Part shown: positions 53,702 through 62,960 of the stretch, in pieces | Layout of the letters: each line of letters starts with the position of its first letter | Position numbering within the stretch: position 1 is the stretch's first letter | Source of the DNA: Actinomadura coerulea | GTDB taxonomy: Bacteria > Actinomycetota > Actinomycetes > Streptosporangiales > Streptosporangiaceae | Reading direction: 5' to 3' | Assembly: GCF_014208105.1 (NCBI RefSeq) | Contig: NZ_JACHMQ010000001.1 | Span: 868,001-932,000, forward strand | Length of the DNA stretch: 64,000 nucleotides | The notes under the pieces: generated by a model | The model's input: the letters and a program-made list of their open reading frames with translations, nothing else | Database searches by the model: none | Told to the model about the DNA's origin: nothing | Position numbers and translations under genes: made by a program

Positions 53702-53902
53702 GTGAGCGAAGCGAGGAGCCACAGGGCCGGCAGCGGAGCGAGCGAGATGTGCACAACGACCCCCGCGAACGCGGCCGCGCGCCGCCGGGCGAGGAGACAC
53801 GTGAGCGAAGTGACGAGCCGTCGGGCCGGGAACGCTGCGAGCAGGGCGAGCGGCGTGCCGCCGGTCGGTCCGCTCCCGTCCGGGAGGCGAGGAGACCGGT
53901 GA
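53702..53902 (+). CDS. Possible leaderless 66-residue ORF coupled to the coiled-coil gene
   Basis: GTG 53702 is 7 nt after a TAGAGT -10 box and opens 66 codons ending in TGA 53900-53902, which overlaps the GTG of the coiled-coil gene (GTGA). The product is basic and internally duplicated: VSEARSHRAGSGASE is echoed by VSEVTSRRAGNAASR at codon 34, and the coiled-coil gene itself starts VSELNGSG. It could be a translated leader that couples to the next gene or simply a repetitive 5' region. No family is recognised. Confidence 0.4.
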   Translation: MSEARSHRAGSGASEMCTTTPANAAARRRARRHVSEVTSRRAGNAASRASGVPPVGPLPSGRRGDR

Positions 53903-55680
53903 GCGAGCTGAACGGATCCGGCGGTTCCCGAGGAGTCCCCGACGCGGCGACTCCCTGGCCCGCCATGGGACGCGACCCGGGCGGGCAGCAGTCGCTGCCG
54001 TCCGCCCAGCAGCCCATCCAGATGTCCAAGCCCGCGCAGCCGGGTCAGGCCGCGCAGCAGGGCCGCCACGGGCAGACGGGGGAGATCGTGCGCCCCGACG
54101 TCGAGCAGGCCGAGGCCCAGCCCTGGGACATCGTCGAGCGCCTCCGCCAGATGGCCGACCTCATCGGCGACGCGCTCGCCGCCGGCGAGCGCAAGGTCAA
54201 CGAGGCGCAGACCGAGACCGCGGCGCAGATCGCGGCCGTCCAGGCGGAGAAGGAGTCGGCGCAGCGCGACGCGGCCGCCGCCTGGGGCGAGGTGCAGCGC
54301 GCCCGCGGCCAGGCCGAGCAGGCCGACCGCCGCGCGGTGGAGGCCGAGCGCCGGGTCAACGAGGCGCAGGCCGAGACCGCGGCGCAGGTCGCGGCCGTCC
54401 AGGCGGAGAAGGAGTCGGCGCAGCGCGACGCGGCCGCCGCCTGGGGCGAGGTGCAGCGCGCCCGCGGCCAGGCCGAGCAGGCCGACCGCCGCGCCGTGGA
54501 GGCCGAGCGCCAGGTCGCCGACGCCGAGCGCCGCGCCGCCGAGGTGCAGAACGAGGCCGTCACGCAGATCGCGGCGCTCCAGACCGAGAAGGAGAACGCC
54601 CAGCGCGACGCGGCCGCCGCCTGGAACCAGGCCCAGCAGGGCCGCGTGCAGGCCGACCAGGCCCGCGGCCAGGCCGAGCAGGCGCGCGTCCAGGCCGACC
54701 AGGCCCGCGCGCAGGCCGAGCAGGCCCGCGCGCAGATGGAGCAGTTCCAGGCCCAGGCCGAGCAGGCCGAGCGGCGCGTGGTCGAGGCCGAGGCGACCGT
54801 CCGGCAGGCCATCCAGCAGCGCGACGCCATGAGCGAGGCCCGCGACGACGCCCTGCGCGCCGTCGAGGACGCCGTCGGCGGCCGCCGCGCCGCCGAGGCC
54901 GAGCGCGACCGCGTCGCCGAGCAGGCCGGGGAGCTGTCCCGCGCGCTGGAGACCGCGCACGCCGAGCTGGCGGGGCTGCGCGCCAAGGTCACCGACGCCG
55001 AGATGACCGCGCAGAACCTGCAGCACGCCGTCGTCGCGGCGGGCAAGGAGGCCGACGAGTCCCGTCGCCGCGCCGAGGTCGCCGAGCGCCGCGCACAGGA
55101 GAACGAGCGCCGCGCACAGGACTCCGAGCGTCGCGCCCAGGAGGCCGAGCGTCGCGTGCAGGACGCCGAGCGGCGGATGCAGGACGCCGAGCGCCGCGCC
55201 CAGGAGGCCGCCGGCCGGGCCGACGTCGCCGAGGGCGAGCGGCAGCAGGCGCTCGACACGGCCGCCCAGTCGCTGGAGGCCGCCAAGAAGGCCGAGCGGG
55301 AGCGCGACGGCAACGCCAAGGCGCGCGAGGCGGCCGAGCGGGCCCGTGAGGGGGCCGTCCAGGCGCAGGCGCGCGCCGAGTCCGAGCTCACCCTGGCCCG
55401 AGGCCGCGCCGACCAGGCCGGCCGCGAGCGCGACCAGACCGTCGCGGCGATGCGGCAGCTGGCCGCCGAGCGCGACGCCGTCGCCGAGAAGCTCGCCGAG
55501 CGCGACCAGTGGGTCGACCAGCTCGCGCAGGCCGTCACGGAGCAGCGCGCCCAGATCGCCGAACTGTCCCAGGAGCGCGACGCCGCCCGGCAGGCCGCCG
55601 ACCAGGCCCGCTCGCTGATCGACGAGCTGACCCGCCAGCTACGCACCATCATGCCCACCGCCGCCACCCCCCGCCTCTAA
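53899..55680 (+). CDS. Long coiled-coil protein (filament or scaffold type)
   Basis: 593 residues from GTG 53899, chosen because GGCGAGGAGACCG precedes it. Residues 1-70 are low in complexity, Pro/Gln/Gly-rich and probably disordered. From about residue 75 to 580 the sequence is an Ala/Glu/Arg/Gln heptad coiled coil with motifs such as AQRDAAAAWGEVQRARGQAE. It contains a 53-residue unit tandemly duplicated at DNA level (54196-54513) and a run of RRAQExERRAQD repeats near residues 395-435. There is no enzymatic motif. Resemblance to actinobacterial cytoskeletal coiled coils (FilP/Scy/DivIVA style) is compositional only. Confidence 0.85.
   Translation: MSELNGSGGSRGVPDAATPWPAMGRDPGGQQSLPSAQQPIQMSKPAQPGQAAQQGRHGQTGEIVRPDVEQAEAQPWDIVERLRQMADLIGDALAAGERKVNEAQTETAAQIAAVQAEKESAQRDAAAAWGEVQRARGQAEQADRRAVEAERRVNEAQAETAAQVAAVQAEKESAQRDAAAAWGEVQRARGQAEQADRRAVEAERQVADAERRAAEVQNEAVTQIAALQTEKENAQRDAAAAWNQAQQGRVQADQARGQAEQARVQADQARAQAEQARAQMEQFQAQAEQAERRVVEAEATVRQAIQQRDAMSEARDDALRAVEDAVGGRRAAEAERDRVAEQAGELSRALETAHAELAGLRAKVTDAEMTAQNLQHAVVAAGKEADESRRRAEVAERRAQENERRAQDSERRAQEAERRVQDAERRMQDAERRAQEAAGRADVAEGERQQALDTAAQSLEAAKKAERERDGNAKAREAAERAREGAVQAQARAESELTLARGRADQAGRERDQTVAAMRQLAAERDAVAEKLAERDQWVDQLAQAVTEQRAQIAELSQERDAARQAADQARSLIDELTRQLRTIMPTAATPRL
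54196..54513 (+). repeat. Two tandem 159-bp units in the coiled-coil gene
   Basis: Units 54196-54354 and 54355-54513 are nearly identical at DNA level, each coding for 53 residues starting V-N-E-A-Q. The few differences are single-base changes, pointing to recent duplication. 53 residues is not a multiple of seven, so the heptad phase shifts between copies. Confidence 0.9.
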
Positions 55681-55697
55681 GGCGGGGGCGCCCCGCC
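55681..55697 (+). terminator. Hairpin directly after the coiled-coil gene
   Basis: GGCGGGG-GCG-CCCCGCC begins at the base after the stop codon. No U tract follows. Confidence 0.6.
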
Positions 55698-56027
55698 CCA
55701 ACAGACGGCGCGCCCACCAAAGGCGACGAGGCGCCACCGCCCGTGACGCCCACGCCCACAAGTGAGGCGAGGCACCCCCAGACGTGGGTGGCCTCAGCGG
55801 CCCCGACCGCCCAGCGGCAGTGACGGTCACGCCGGCGGACGTGGCGAGGGGCGGATGGGGGTGTCGCCGGACGGGGCGGCCGGGATCCTGCCGCCGTGGC
55901 TGCCACGCCGGGGGATGAGGCGATCGCGTCACCGAAGGGCGCGCCACCGCGTCGACGGACGCGCCGACCGATGGGGCCGGCGCGCTGACATCGGCCGGCG
56001 GCGCAACCACGCGACGACCGGAAGGTT
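55698..56027. other. Intergenic region between the coiled-coil gene and repeat copy B
   Basis: About 330 bp of GC-rich sequence with several short imperfect palindromes, e.g. around 55975-56000 (GGGGCCGGCGCGC...GGCCGGCGGCGC). I find no gene on either strand with family features. Confidence 0.4.
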
Positions 56028-56168
56028 GCGATCGCGTCCGAAGGCAGGGACGAGCGAAGAAGTCCCTGATCGCGCAGCGAGCCGCCAGGCGAGACGGAGC
56101 GATGCCGGCGATCGCCGCGTTTCTCGACGATGGAGGCCCCCCGGGCCGAAGGAGGAGAGAAATGCAAT
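56028..56168 (-). repeat. Dispersed structured element, copy B (inverted partner of 3767-3898)
   Basis: Read on the minus strand, it aligns end to end with 3767-3898. The second hairpin here is CAGGGAC / GTCCCTG (56045-56051 with 56062-56068), where copy A has CAGATTC / GAATCTG: three base pairs are changed on both sides. The first hairpin is GGCCC-N3-GGGCC, where copy A has GGGCC / GGCCC. Two GCGATCGC octamers (56028-56035, 56108-56115) are also conserved. It contains ~10 extra bases in the middle (CTCGCCTGGCGG region). It lies in the pyrG upstream region, with its element strand pointing away from pyrG. Confidence 0.75.
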
Positions 56169-56230
56169 AAGCTAGAACCCCGTGGACAGTGCGGTACCGT
56201 CCGCCTCGTAACGACCACGGGAGCGCCTTC

Positions 56231-57910
56231 TTGCCTTCGGCAACCACGGGTAGGTCACGTCCTACCAAGCATCTCTTCGTCACCGGCGGTGTCGCCTCAA
56301 GCCTCGGCAAGGGTCTGACGGCGTCGAGCCTCGGGCGGCTTCTCGCCCTCCGCGGCCTCCGGGTCACCATGCAGAAACTCGACCCCTACCTCAACGTCGA
56401 CCCCGGCACGATGAACCCGTTCCAGCACGGCGAGGTCTTCGTCACCGACGACGGCGCCGAGACCGACCTGGACATCGGCCACTACGAACGGTTCCTCGAC
56501 ACCGAACTGCACGGGTCGGCGAACGTCACCACCGGCCAGGTCTACTCCAACGTGATCGCCAAGGAGCGGCGCGGGGAGTACCTCGGCGACACCGTGCAGG
56601 TGATCCCGCACATCACCAACGAGATCAAGGACCGGATCCGCGGGATGGCCGACGACGGCGACGTCGACATCGTCATCACCGAGGTGGGAGGGACGGTCGG
56701 CGACATCGAGTCGCTGCCGTTCCTGGAGTCGGTCCGGCAGATCCGGCACGAGATCGGCCGGGAGAACTGCTTCTTCCTGCACGTGTCGCTGCTGCCCTAC
56801 ATCGGCCCGTCCGGTGAGCTGAAGACCAAGCCGACGCAGCACTCGGTCGCCGCGCTGCGCTCCATCGGCATCCAGCCCGACGCGATCGTGTGCCGGTCGG
56901 ACCGGCCGATCACCGACGGGCTCAAGCACAAGATCAGCCTGATGTGCGACGTCGACCGCGAGGCCGTGGTGTCCGCGGTGGACGCCGCGAGCATCTACGA
57001 CATCCCGAAGGTGCTGCACTCCGAGGGCCTGGACGCCTACGTGGTGCGCCGCCTGGACCTGCCGTTCCGCGACGTCGACTGGGGCGCCTGGGACGAGTTG
57101 CTGCGCCGCGTCCACAAGCCCGCCCGCGAGGTCACGATCGCGCTGGTCGGCAAGTACATCGACCTGCCCGACGCGTACCTGTCGGTCACGGAGGCGCTGC
57201 GGCACGGCGGGTTCGGCAACGACGCCAAGGTGCACATCCGCTGGGTGAAGAGCGACGACTGCGAGACGCCGGAGGGCGCCAAGCGGGAGCTGGACGGCGT
57301 CGACGGCGTCCTCGTCCCCGGCGGTTTCGGCGTCCGCGGCATCGAGGGCAAGCTCGGCGCCATCCGCCACGCCCGCGAGAACCGCGTCCCGCTGCTCGGG
57401 ATCTGCCTCGGGTTGCAGTGCATGGTCATCGAGGCCGCGCGGACCCTCGGCGGGCTCGCCGACGCCGGCAGCTCCGAGTTCGACGCCACCACGGCCCACC
57501 CGGTGGTCGCCACCATGGCCGACCAGCTCGACGTCGTCGCCGGGGAGCGGGACATGGGCGGCACGATGCGGCTCGGGCTCTACCCGGCCGACCTGGCCGA
57601 CGGGTCGGTCGTCCGGGAGCTGTACGGGGAGGCGAAGGTGTCCGAGCGGCACCGGCACCGCTACGAGGTCAACAACTCCTACCGCGACCGGCTGGAGCGG
57701 GCCGGGCTGCGGTTCTCGGGCCTGTCGCCCGACGGCCGCCTGGTCGAGTACGTCGAGCTGCCCCGCGAGCAGCACCCGTTCTTCGTCGGGACCCAGGCGC
57801 ACCCGGAGTTCCGGTCCCGCCCGACCCGCCCGCATCCGCTGTTCACCGGCCTGGTGTCGGCCGCCCTCGCCTACGCGGAGGCCCGCGCGGACGAGGGGGC
57901 CGCCACGTGA
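56231..57910 (+). CDS. pyrG: CTP synthase
   Basis: 559 residues from TTG 56231, which is preceded by GGGAG at 56219-56223. It converts UTP, glutamine and ATP to CTP. The synthetase part has [20 protein letters not shown] (P-loop) and [20 protein letters not shown]. The glutamine amidotransferase part has [15 protein letters not shown] (Cys), and its His/Glu near [11 protein letters not shown] short N-terminal tail ([11 protein letters not shown]) precedes the conserved core. The stop overlaps the Nudix GTG. It heads the syntenic pyrG-xerD-parA-scpAB-rluB block. Confidence 0.97.
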   Translation: MPSATTGRSRPTKHLFVTGGVASSLGKGLTASSLGRLLALRGLRVTMQKLDPYLNVDPGTMNPFQHGEVFVTDDGAETDLDIGHYERFLDTELHGSANVTTGQVYSNVIAKERRGEYLGDTVQVIPHITNEIKDRIRGMADDGDVDIVITEVGGTVGDIESLPFLESVRQIRHEIGRENCFFLHVSLLPYIGPSGELKTKPTQHSVAALRSIGIQPDAIVCRSDRPITDGLKHKISLMCDVDREAVVSAVDAASIYDIPKVLHSEGLDAYVVRRLDLPFRDVDWGAWDELLRRVHKPAREVTIALVGKYIDLPDAYLSVTEALRHGGFGNDAKVHIRWVKSDDCETPEGAKRELDGVDGVLVPGGFGVRGIEGKLGAIRHARENRVPLLGICLGLQCMVIEAARTLGGLADAGSSEFDATTAHPVVATMADQLDVVAGERDMGGTMRLGLYPADLADGSVVRELYGEAKVSERHRHRYEVNNSYRDRLERAGLRFSGLSPDGRLVEYVELPREQHPFFVGTQAHPEFRSRPTRPHPLFTGLVSAALAYAEARADEGAAT

Positions 57911-58551
57911 GCGGCGAGGAGCTGGGCCCGGACGACGTCCGCGACGGTCCCGACCGCTGGAAGGTCGTGGAGTCCTCCACGCCCTTCCACGGGCGCGTCT
58001 TCAAGGTCCGCAGCGACCGGGTCGAGATGCCGCGCGGCGACGGCACCGAGGCCGTGACGCGCGACGTCATCGAGCACACCGGCTCGGTCGGCGTCATCGC
58101 CGTCGACGACCGCGACCGGGTGCTGCTGCTGCGGCAGTACCGGCACCCGGTGGCGCGGCGGCTGTGGGAGGCGCCCGCCGGGCTGCGGGACGTGGAGGGC
58201 GAGCCCCTGCACAAGCTCGCCGAGCGGGAGCTGCTGGAGGAGGCCGGGTACCGCGCCGAGCGCTGGGACACCCTGATCGACGTGTTCCCCTCGCCCGGCA
58301 TGGCCGACGAGCGCATCCGGATCTTCCTGGCGCGCGGCCTCACCGAGGTCCCGGCCGACCAGATCGACTTCGAGCGCGTCCACGAGGAGGCCGACATGCC
58401 GGTCGTGTGGGTGCCGCTGGAGGAGGCGGTCCGCAAGGTGTTCGCCGGTGAGCTGCACAACATGATCGCGTGCATGGGGATCCTCGCGGTGCGCGCCGCA
58501 CGCGACTCGGGTTTCGCGGGCCTGCGCCCCGTCGACGCGCCGGAGGACTGA
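57907..58551 (+). CDS. Nudix hydrolase, ADP-ribose pyrophosphatase type
   Basis: 214 residues from GTG 57907. The Nudix box [25 protein letters not shown] contains E-x7-R-E-L-x-E-E-x-G; one extra residue between the leading Gly and the first Glu is usual for actinobacterial ADP-ribose pyrophosphatases. [17 protein letters not shown] before the box is characteristic of that subgroup, which hydrolyses ADP-ribose to AMP and ribose 5-phosphate. Translation is coupled to pyrG through GTGA, and the position equals Rv1700. A hairpin follows. Confidence 0.92.
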   Translation: MSGEELGPDDVRDGPDRWKVVESSTPFHGRVFKVRSDRVEMPRGDGTEAVTRDVIEHTGSVGVIAVDDRDRVLLLRQYRHPVARRLWEAPAGLRDVEGEPLHKLAERELLEEAGYRAERWDTLIDVFPSPGMADERIRIFLARGLTEVPADQIDFERVHEEADMPVVWVPLEEAVRKVFAGELHNMIACMGILAVRAARDSGFAGLRPVDAPED

Positions 58552-58563
58552 GCCGGATGAGGC

Positions 58564-58586
58564 CCCCCTCCGGTCGCCGGAGGGGG
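58564..58586 (+). terminator. Hairpin between the Nudix gene and xerD
   Basis: CCCCCTCCGG-TCG-CCGGAGGGGG, a perfect 10-bp stem immediately before the xerD ATG. It may end the pyrG-Nudix transcript, or restrict translation of xerD. Confidence 0.65.
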
Positions 58587-58587
58587 C

Positions 58588-59625
58588 ATGATGGGCGGGT
58601 CCCCGGAGCCCACGGCCGGAAGAGGTGCCGCCCTGTCCCCGAGCCCGTCCTCCCGGAGCACCGAGAGGCGCCCCGCAGGCGACGCCGGCGCGGGGTCCGC
58701 GCTCGACTCGGCCGTGCGCGCCTACCTGGGGCACCTGGCCGTCGAGCGCGGGCTCGCCGCCAACACGCTCAGCTCCTACCGCCGCGACCTGCGCCGCTAC
58801 GCGCGGGTGCAGGCGGGGCGGGGCCGGGAGGCGGTCGGGGAGATCGCCGAGGAGGACGTCCGCGCGTTCCTGGCGGGGCTGCGCGAGGGCGACGGGGACC
58901 ATCCGCCGCTGTCGGCGGGTTCGGCGGCGCGGGCGCTGGTGGCGGTCCGGGGGCTGCACCGGTTCGCGCTGCGCGAGGGCCTCGCCGCCGGTGACCCGGC
59001 CCACGACGTCAAGCCGCCCACGCCGCCGCGCCGGCTGCCGAAGGCGATCTCGCTGGAGGACGTCGAGCGGCTGCTGGCCGCGGCGGCGGGCCCGTCCGGC
59101 GACCCCGGCACCGCGCGCGGCCTGCGCGACCGCGCGCTGCTGGAGCTGCTCTACGGGTCGGGCGCGCGCATCTCCGAGGCCGTCGGCCTGGACGTCGACG
59201 ACCTCGACCTGCGGGACGGGTTCGCCCGCGTGGCCGGCAAGGGGGGCAAGGCGCGGGTCGTGCCCATCGGCGACTACGCCCGCGAGGCCGTGGACGCCTA
59301 CCTGGTGCGGGCCCGCCCGGAGCTGGCCGGGGCCGGGCGGGGCGGTCCGGCGCTGTTCCTGAACGCGCGCGGCGGCCGGCTGTCGCGGCAGGGCGCGTGG
59401 ATGGTGCTGCGCGCCGCCGCCGACCGGGCGCAGCTGTCGGAGGTGTCCCCGCACACGCTGCGGCACTCGTTCGCCACACACCTGCTGGACGGCGGAGCCG
59501 ACGTCCGAGTCGTCCAGGAGCTGCTGGGGCACGCCTCGGTCACCACGACCCAGGTCTACACGCTCGTCACCGTCCAGTTGCTGCGCGAGGTCTACGCGAC
59601 CTCGCATCCGAGGGCGCGGAACTGA
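58588..59625 (+). CDS. xerD: Site-specific tyrosine recombinase XerD
   Basis: 345 residues. XerCD resolves chromosome dimers at dif. The core-binding N-domain (~40-140) is followed by the catalytic domain: R in [15 protein letters not shown], Lys in [12 protein letters not shown]-x-x-R in [15 protein letters not shown], the second His in [11 protein letters not shown] and Tyr in VYT. A Ser/Arg/Gly-rich N-terminal tail of ~35 residues precedes it, and no better start codon is seen. Place next to pyrG-Nudix matches Rv1701. Confidence 0.95.
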   Translation: MMGGSPEPTAGRGAALSPSPSSRSTERRPAGDAGAGSALDSAVRAYLGHLAVERGLAANTLSSYRRDLRRYARVQAGRGREAVGEIAEEDVRAFLAGLREGDGDHPPLSAGSAARALVAVRGLHRFALREGLAAGDPAHDVKPPTPPRRLPKAISLEDVERLLAAAAGPSGDPGTARGLRDRALLELLYGSGARISEAVGLDVDDLDLRDGFARVAGKGGKARVVPIGDYAREAVDAYLVRARPELAGAGRGGPALFLNARGGRLSRQGAWMVLRAAADRAQLSEVSPHTLRHSFATHLLDGGADVRVVQELLGHASVTTTQVYTLVTVQLLREVYATSHPRARN

Positions 59626-59786
59626 CCCGCCCCGAGGGCGCAACGGACACGCATGAAGGGACGAATCGGGCTATCCGGCACATCGACAAATCGCGACGTT
59701 CGTTGCGCGTCGGCTTGAGCGACGGGGTCGACGGCCCTAGAGTCCCCGTTCTGGATGGCATTTCCAGGCCGCCGGGGAGGGATCTG

Positions 59787-60698
59787 GTGACCAGCACTAA
59801 CAGTGCGGATGGAGTCCTCTCCTCCGCCACCATAGAGACCGACCCGAGCCGAGCCCTCGGGCCCACTCAGCGACCCGTGCCGGTGTTCCCGGAGCCGGAG
59901 CCGCTGGCCGAGCACGGGCCCGCGCGGATCGTGGCCGTGTGCAACCAGAAGGGCGGCGTCGGCAAGACCACCACGACGATCAACCTGGGCGCCGCGCTCG
60001 CCGAGTACGGCCGCCGCGTCCTGCTCGTCGACTTCGACCCGCAGGGCGCCCTGTCGGTGGGCCTCGGAAAGGGAGACCCGCGCCAGCTCGAGGTGACGAT
60101 CCACAACCTGCTGCTCGAACGCGACACCGAGTGGGAGGACGTCGTCATCGAGACCGGCGTCGACGGGATGGACCTGCTGCCGAGCAACATCGACCTGTCC
60201 GGCGCCGAGGTCCAGCTCGTCCACGAGGTCGGCCGCGAGTACATCCTGCAGGGCGCGCTGAAGTCGGCGGTCGACCACTACGACTACATCCTCATCGACT
60301 GCCAGCCCTCGCTCGGCCTGCTCACGGTGAACGCGCTGGCCGCCAGCGAGGGCGTGCTGATCCCGCTGGAGTGCGAGTACTTCGCGATGCGCGGCGTCGC
60401 GCTGCTGATGGAGACGATCGAGAAGGTGCAGGGCCGGATCAACCCGGGCCTGGTGATCGACGGCGTCCTCGGCACGATGTACGACTCGCGGACGCTGCAC
60501 ACCCGGGAGGTCCTCGGGCGCATCGTCGAGGCGTTCGGCGACAAGGTGTTCCACACCGTGATCAACCGGACGGTGCGGTTCCCCGACGCCACCGTCGCGG
60601 GAGAGCCGATCACCTTCTTCGACCCCAGCTCGATGGGCGCGAACGCCTACCGCAGCCTGGCCCGGGAGGTCCTCCTCCGGTGGGCCGAGTTCGAGTGA
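59787..60698 (+). CDS. parA: ParA/Soj-family ATPase
   Basis: 303 residues from GTG 59787 with GGGGAGG upstream. The deviant Walker A is NQKGGVGKTTTTINL, Walker A' LLVDFDPQGA and Walker B DYILIDCQPSLGLL. An acidic/Pro-rich N-terminal tail of ~45 residues precedes it. In this position (before scpA-scpB, as Rv1708) it is a paralogue of the oriC-linked ParA and not necessarily the partner of ParB. A partition or organelle-positioning role together with ScpAB is likely. Confidence 0.93.
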   Translation: MTSTNSADGVLSSATIETDPSRALGPTQRPVPVFPEPEPLAEHGPARIVAVCNQKGGVGKTTTTINLGAALAEYGRRVLLVDFDPQGALSVGLGKGDPRQLEVTIHNLLLERDTEWEDVVIETGVDGMDLLPSNIDLSGAEVQLVHEVGREYILQGALKSAVDHYDYILIDCQPSLGLLTVNALAASEGVLIPLECEYFAMRGVALLMETIEKVQGRINPGLVIDGVLGTMYDSRTLHTREVLGRIVEAFGDKVFHTVINRTVRFPDATVAGEPITFFDPSSMGANAYRSLAREVLLRWAEFE

Positions 60699-60735
60699 GG
60701 CCGCCCGGCCGCCGCTGACCCCGAGGGAGCGCACC

Positions 60736-61371
60736 ATGGGCCACCCCCCGCCCGCGCCGTACGGGCCGCCGCCCGGCGCCCTCCCGCCGCCCCCGCCCTC
60801 CCGGGGGCGGGGCCCGCTGGTCATCGTGCTGATCGCTGTGACCGCCGTGGTGCTGGTCGCGGTCTGCGGCCTCGGGGCCTATCTGGTCCTGCGCGAGGAC
60901 GGCGGCTCCTCGGCCGCCGCCTCGTCCGGCCCGGTCGACCTGCGCGTGCCGCTGACGTTCCGGCTCGTGGCGAGCGTGTCCGCTCCGCCGTGCGCGGGCG
61001 GCGCCGTCACCGTCGCGGGCGCCTCCGAGTGCTACACGCTGGGTCCGGACGCCCTGGCGGTGCGCCGGCTGGAGAAGGTCGAGGCCGTCCCGCCCGACCC
61101 GGCGCGCGGCAGCCCCGGATGGTCCGTCGCGCTGACGCTGACCTCGGCGGACACGCCCCGCTTCGCCGAGCTGACCCGCGGGGCCGCCGCGGCCTTCGCC
61201 GCCCGGGAGCCCGGCGGGCGGATGGCGATGCTCGTCGGAGGGGCCCTCGTGTCGGAGCCCGCGCAGGTGATGCAGGCCATCACCGGCGGCGAAGTGGAGA
61301 TCAACGGGCCGGCCGCCACCTTCACCCGCGCCTACGCGGAAGGCGTCGTCCGGCGGATGACGGGGCGGTAG
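60736..61371 (+). CDS. Single-pass membrane protein with a SecD-like head domain
   Basis: 211 residues. A Pro/Gly-rich cytoplasmic tail precedes one membrane segment (PLVIVLIAVTAVVLVAVCGL, ~28-50). The extracytoplasmic part resembles the head region of SecD (SVALTLTSADTPRFAELTRG, MAMLVGGALVSEPAQVMQAI, GGEVEINGPA), but without the remaining SecD membrane bundle. Presumably it is a stand-alone SecD-head protein, and its substrate or partner is unknown. GAGGGA precedes the ATG. It lies between parA and scpA. Confidence 0.75.
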   Translation: MGHPPPAPYGPPPGALPPPPPSRGRGPLVIVLIAVTAVVLVAVCGLGAYLVLREDGGSSAAASSGPVDLRVPLTFRLVASVSAPPCAGGAVTVAGASECYTLGPDALAVRRLEKVEAVPPDPARGSPGWSVALTLTSADTPRFAELTRGAAAAFAAREPGGRMAMLVGGALVSEPAQVMQAITGGEVEINGPAATFTRAYAEGVVRRMTGR

Positions 61372-61447
61372 CGCCGCCCGCGGCCGCGTCACCGCCGGTG
61401 ACCGCGGCTGGTGCGAGCGCGCGCCGGGGCATGGGACGATGGGGCCG

Positions 61448-62392
61448 GTGAGCACAGCGCACGAGGAGCTCTCCGCTACCGTGAGCGACGTGGACGCGAC
61501 GTCGCCCGAGCCGGGGCGCGAGACCGAGGAGGAGCAGGGGTTCCGCGTCCGCCTGGACAACTTCGAGGGCCCCTTCGACCTGCTGCTCGGGCTGATCTCC
61601 AAGCACAAGCTCGACATCACCGAGGTGTCGCTGCACAAGGTCACCGACGACTTCATCGCCCACATCCGCTCGCACGGCGCGGAGTGGGACCTCGACCAGG
61701 CCAGCCACTTCCTGCTGGTCGCCGCGACCCTGCTCGACCTCAAGGCCGCGCGGCTGCTGCCGTCCGGCGAGGTCGACGACGAGGAGGACCTGGCGCTGCT
61801 GGAGGCCCGCGACCTGCTGTTCGCGCGGCTGCTGCAGTACCGGGCGTACAAGGAGGTCGCGCGGGTGATCGCCGCGCGGGTCGCCGACGCGAGCCGCCGG
61901 TTCCCGCGCCTGGTCCCGATGGAGCCGAAGTTCGCGGGCCTGCTGCCGGAGGTGCTGCTCGGCCTCGGCCCGCAGGAGTTCGCCCGGCTCGCCGCCAAGG
62001 CGCTCGCGCCGAAGGCGCCGCCGTCGGTGTCGGTCGAGCACATGTACCAGCCGAAGGCCAGCGTCAAGGAGCAGGCCGCGATCGTCGTGGAGCTGCTCCG
62101 CAAGCTGCGCCGGACCACGTTCCGCGTCCTGGCGGCCGACGCCGAGGGCACCTACGAGGTGGTCGCCCGGTTCCTGGCCCTGCTGGAGCTGTACCGGGAG
62201 CAGGCGGTCACGTTCGAGCAGCACGAGCCCCTCGGTGAGCTCCACGTCACCTGGACCGGCGCCGACGACGGCGACGTGGAGGTCGGCGACGACTACGAGG
62301 GCGCCCCGGGGAAGGACCCCGCGGAGGGCGCCGCCGGCGACGCCGCCGCACCCGACGAGAAGAGCCGGAAGGACGAGAAAGACGATGAGTGA
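61448..62392 (+). CDS. scpA: Segregation and condensation protein A
   Basis: 314 residues from GTG 61448; ATG 61439 is 9 nt upstream but overlaps the GACGAT -10-like sequence, so a leaderless start at 61448 is preferred. The kleisin landmarks are FRVRLDNFEGPFDLLLGLIS at the N-terminus (SMC-head contact), ATLLDLKAARLLPSGE, and a winged-helix C-terminal domain (TFRVLAADAEGTYEVVARFL). An acidic, Ala/Lys-rich tail follows. ScpA bridges the SMC heads with ScpB. It overlaps scpB by 8 bp. Confidence 0.95.
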   Translation: MSTAHEELSATVSDVDATSPEPGRETEEEQGFRVRLDNFEGPFDLLLGLISKHKLDITEVSLHKVTDDFIAHIRSHGAEWDLDQASHFLLVAATLLDLKAARLLPSGEVDDEEDLALLEARDLLFARLLQYRAYKEVARVIAARVADASRRFPRLVPMEPKFAGLLPEVLLGLGPQEFARLAAKALAPKAPPSVSVEHMYQPKASVKEQAAIVVELLRKLRRTTFRVLAADAEGTYEVVARFLALLELYREQAVTFEQHEPLGELHVTWTGADDGDVEVGDDYEGAPGKDPAEGAAGDAAAPDEKSRKDEKDDE

Positions 62393-62960
62393 GGAATCCG
62401 GCGCGGACGCGCCGGAGCTTCCGGGGCTTCGCGCCTCGATCGAGGCGATCCTGCTCGTGGTGGACGAGCCGGTCACCGAGATGACGCTCGCGCAGCTGCT
62501 GGAGCGGCCCCGCGGCGAGGTCGCCGGGACGCTGCGGGAGCTGGCCGCGGAATACACCGAGCAGGGCCGGGGGTTCGATCTCAGGGAGGTCGCCGGCGGC
62601 TGGCGGTTCTACACCCGGGACGTCTGCGCCCCGGTGGTGGAGCGGTTCGTCACCGACGGGCAGCAGGCGCGGCTCACCCAGGCCGCCCTGGAGACGCTCG
62701 CCGTCGTCGCCTACCGGCAGCCGGTGAGCCGGGCCCGCGTGTCGGCGATCCGCGGCGTCAACAGCGACGGCGTCATGCGGACGCTGACCCTGCGCGGCCT
62801 CATCGAGGACGCCGGGCAGGACCCTGAGTCGCAGGCCCACCTCTACCGGACCACCGGGTACTTCCTGGAGAGGCTGGGGCTGCGCGACCTCGACGAGCTG
62901 CCCGAGCTCGCCCCCTACCTTCCCGATGACCTTCCAGACGAGATAGTTGAGGACGCGTGA
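62385..62960 (+). CDS. scpB: Segregation and condensation protein B
   Basis: 191 residues from ATG 62385. Two winged-helix domains: ASIEAILLVVDEPVTEMTLA (N) and RLTQAALETLAVVAYRQPVS with ALETLAIVAY-type core (C), then GLIEDAGQDPESQAHLYRTT. ScpB dimerises and binds ScpA in the SMC complex. Overlap with scpA and with rluB (4 bp, GTGA) shows a coupled operon. Confidence 0.96.
   Translation: MSEESGADAPELPGLRASIEAILLVVDEPVTEMTLAQLLERPRGEVAGTLRELAAEYTEQGRGFDLREVAGGWRFYTRDVCAPVVERFVTDGQQARLTQAALETLAVVAYRQPVSRARVSAIRGVNSDGVMRTLTLRGLIEDAGQDPESQAHLYRTTGYFLERLGLRDLDELPELAPYLPDDLPDEIVEDA

Noticed and set aside
53801..53803. GTG 53801 as the start of the coiled-coil gene
   Set aside because: It has a ribosome-binding-like GAGGAG but is out of frame with the coiled coil. 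It is in frame with the small ORF that ends at 53902.
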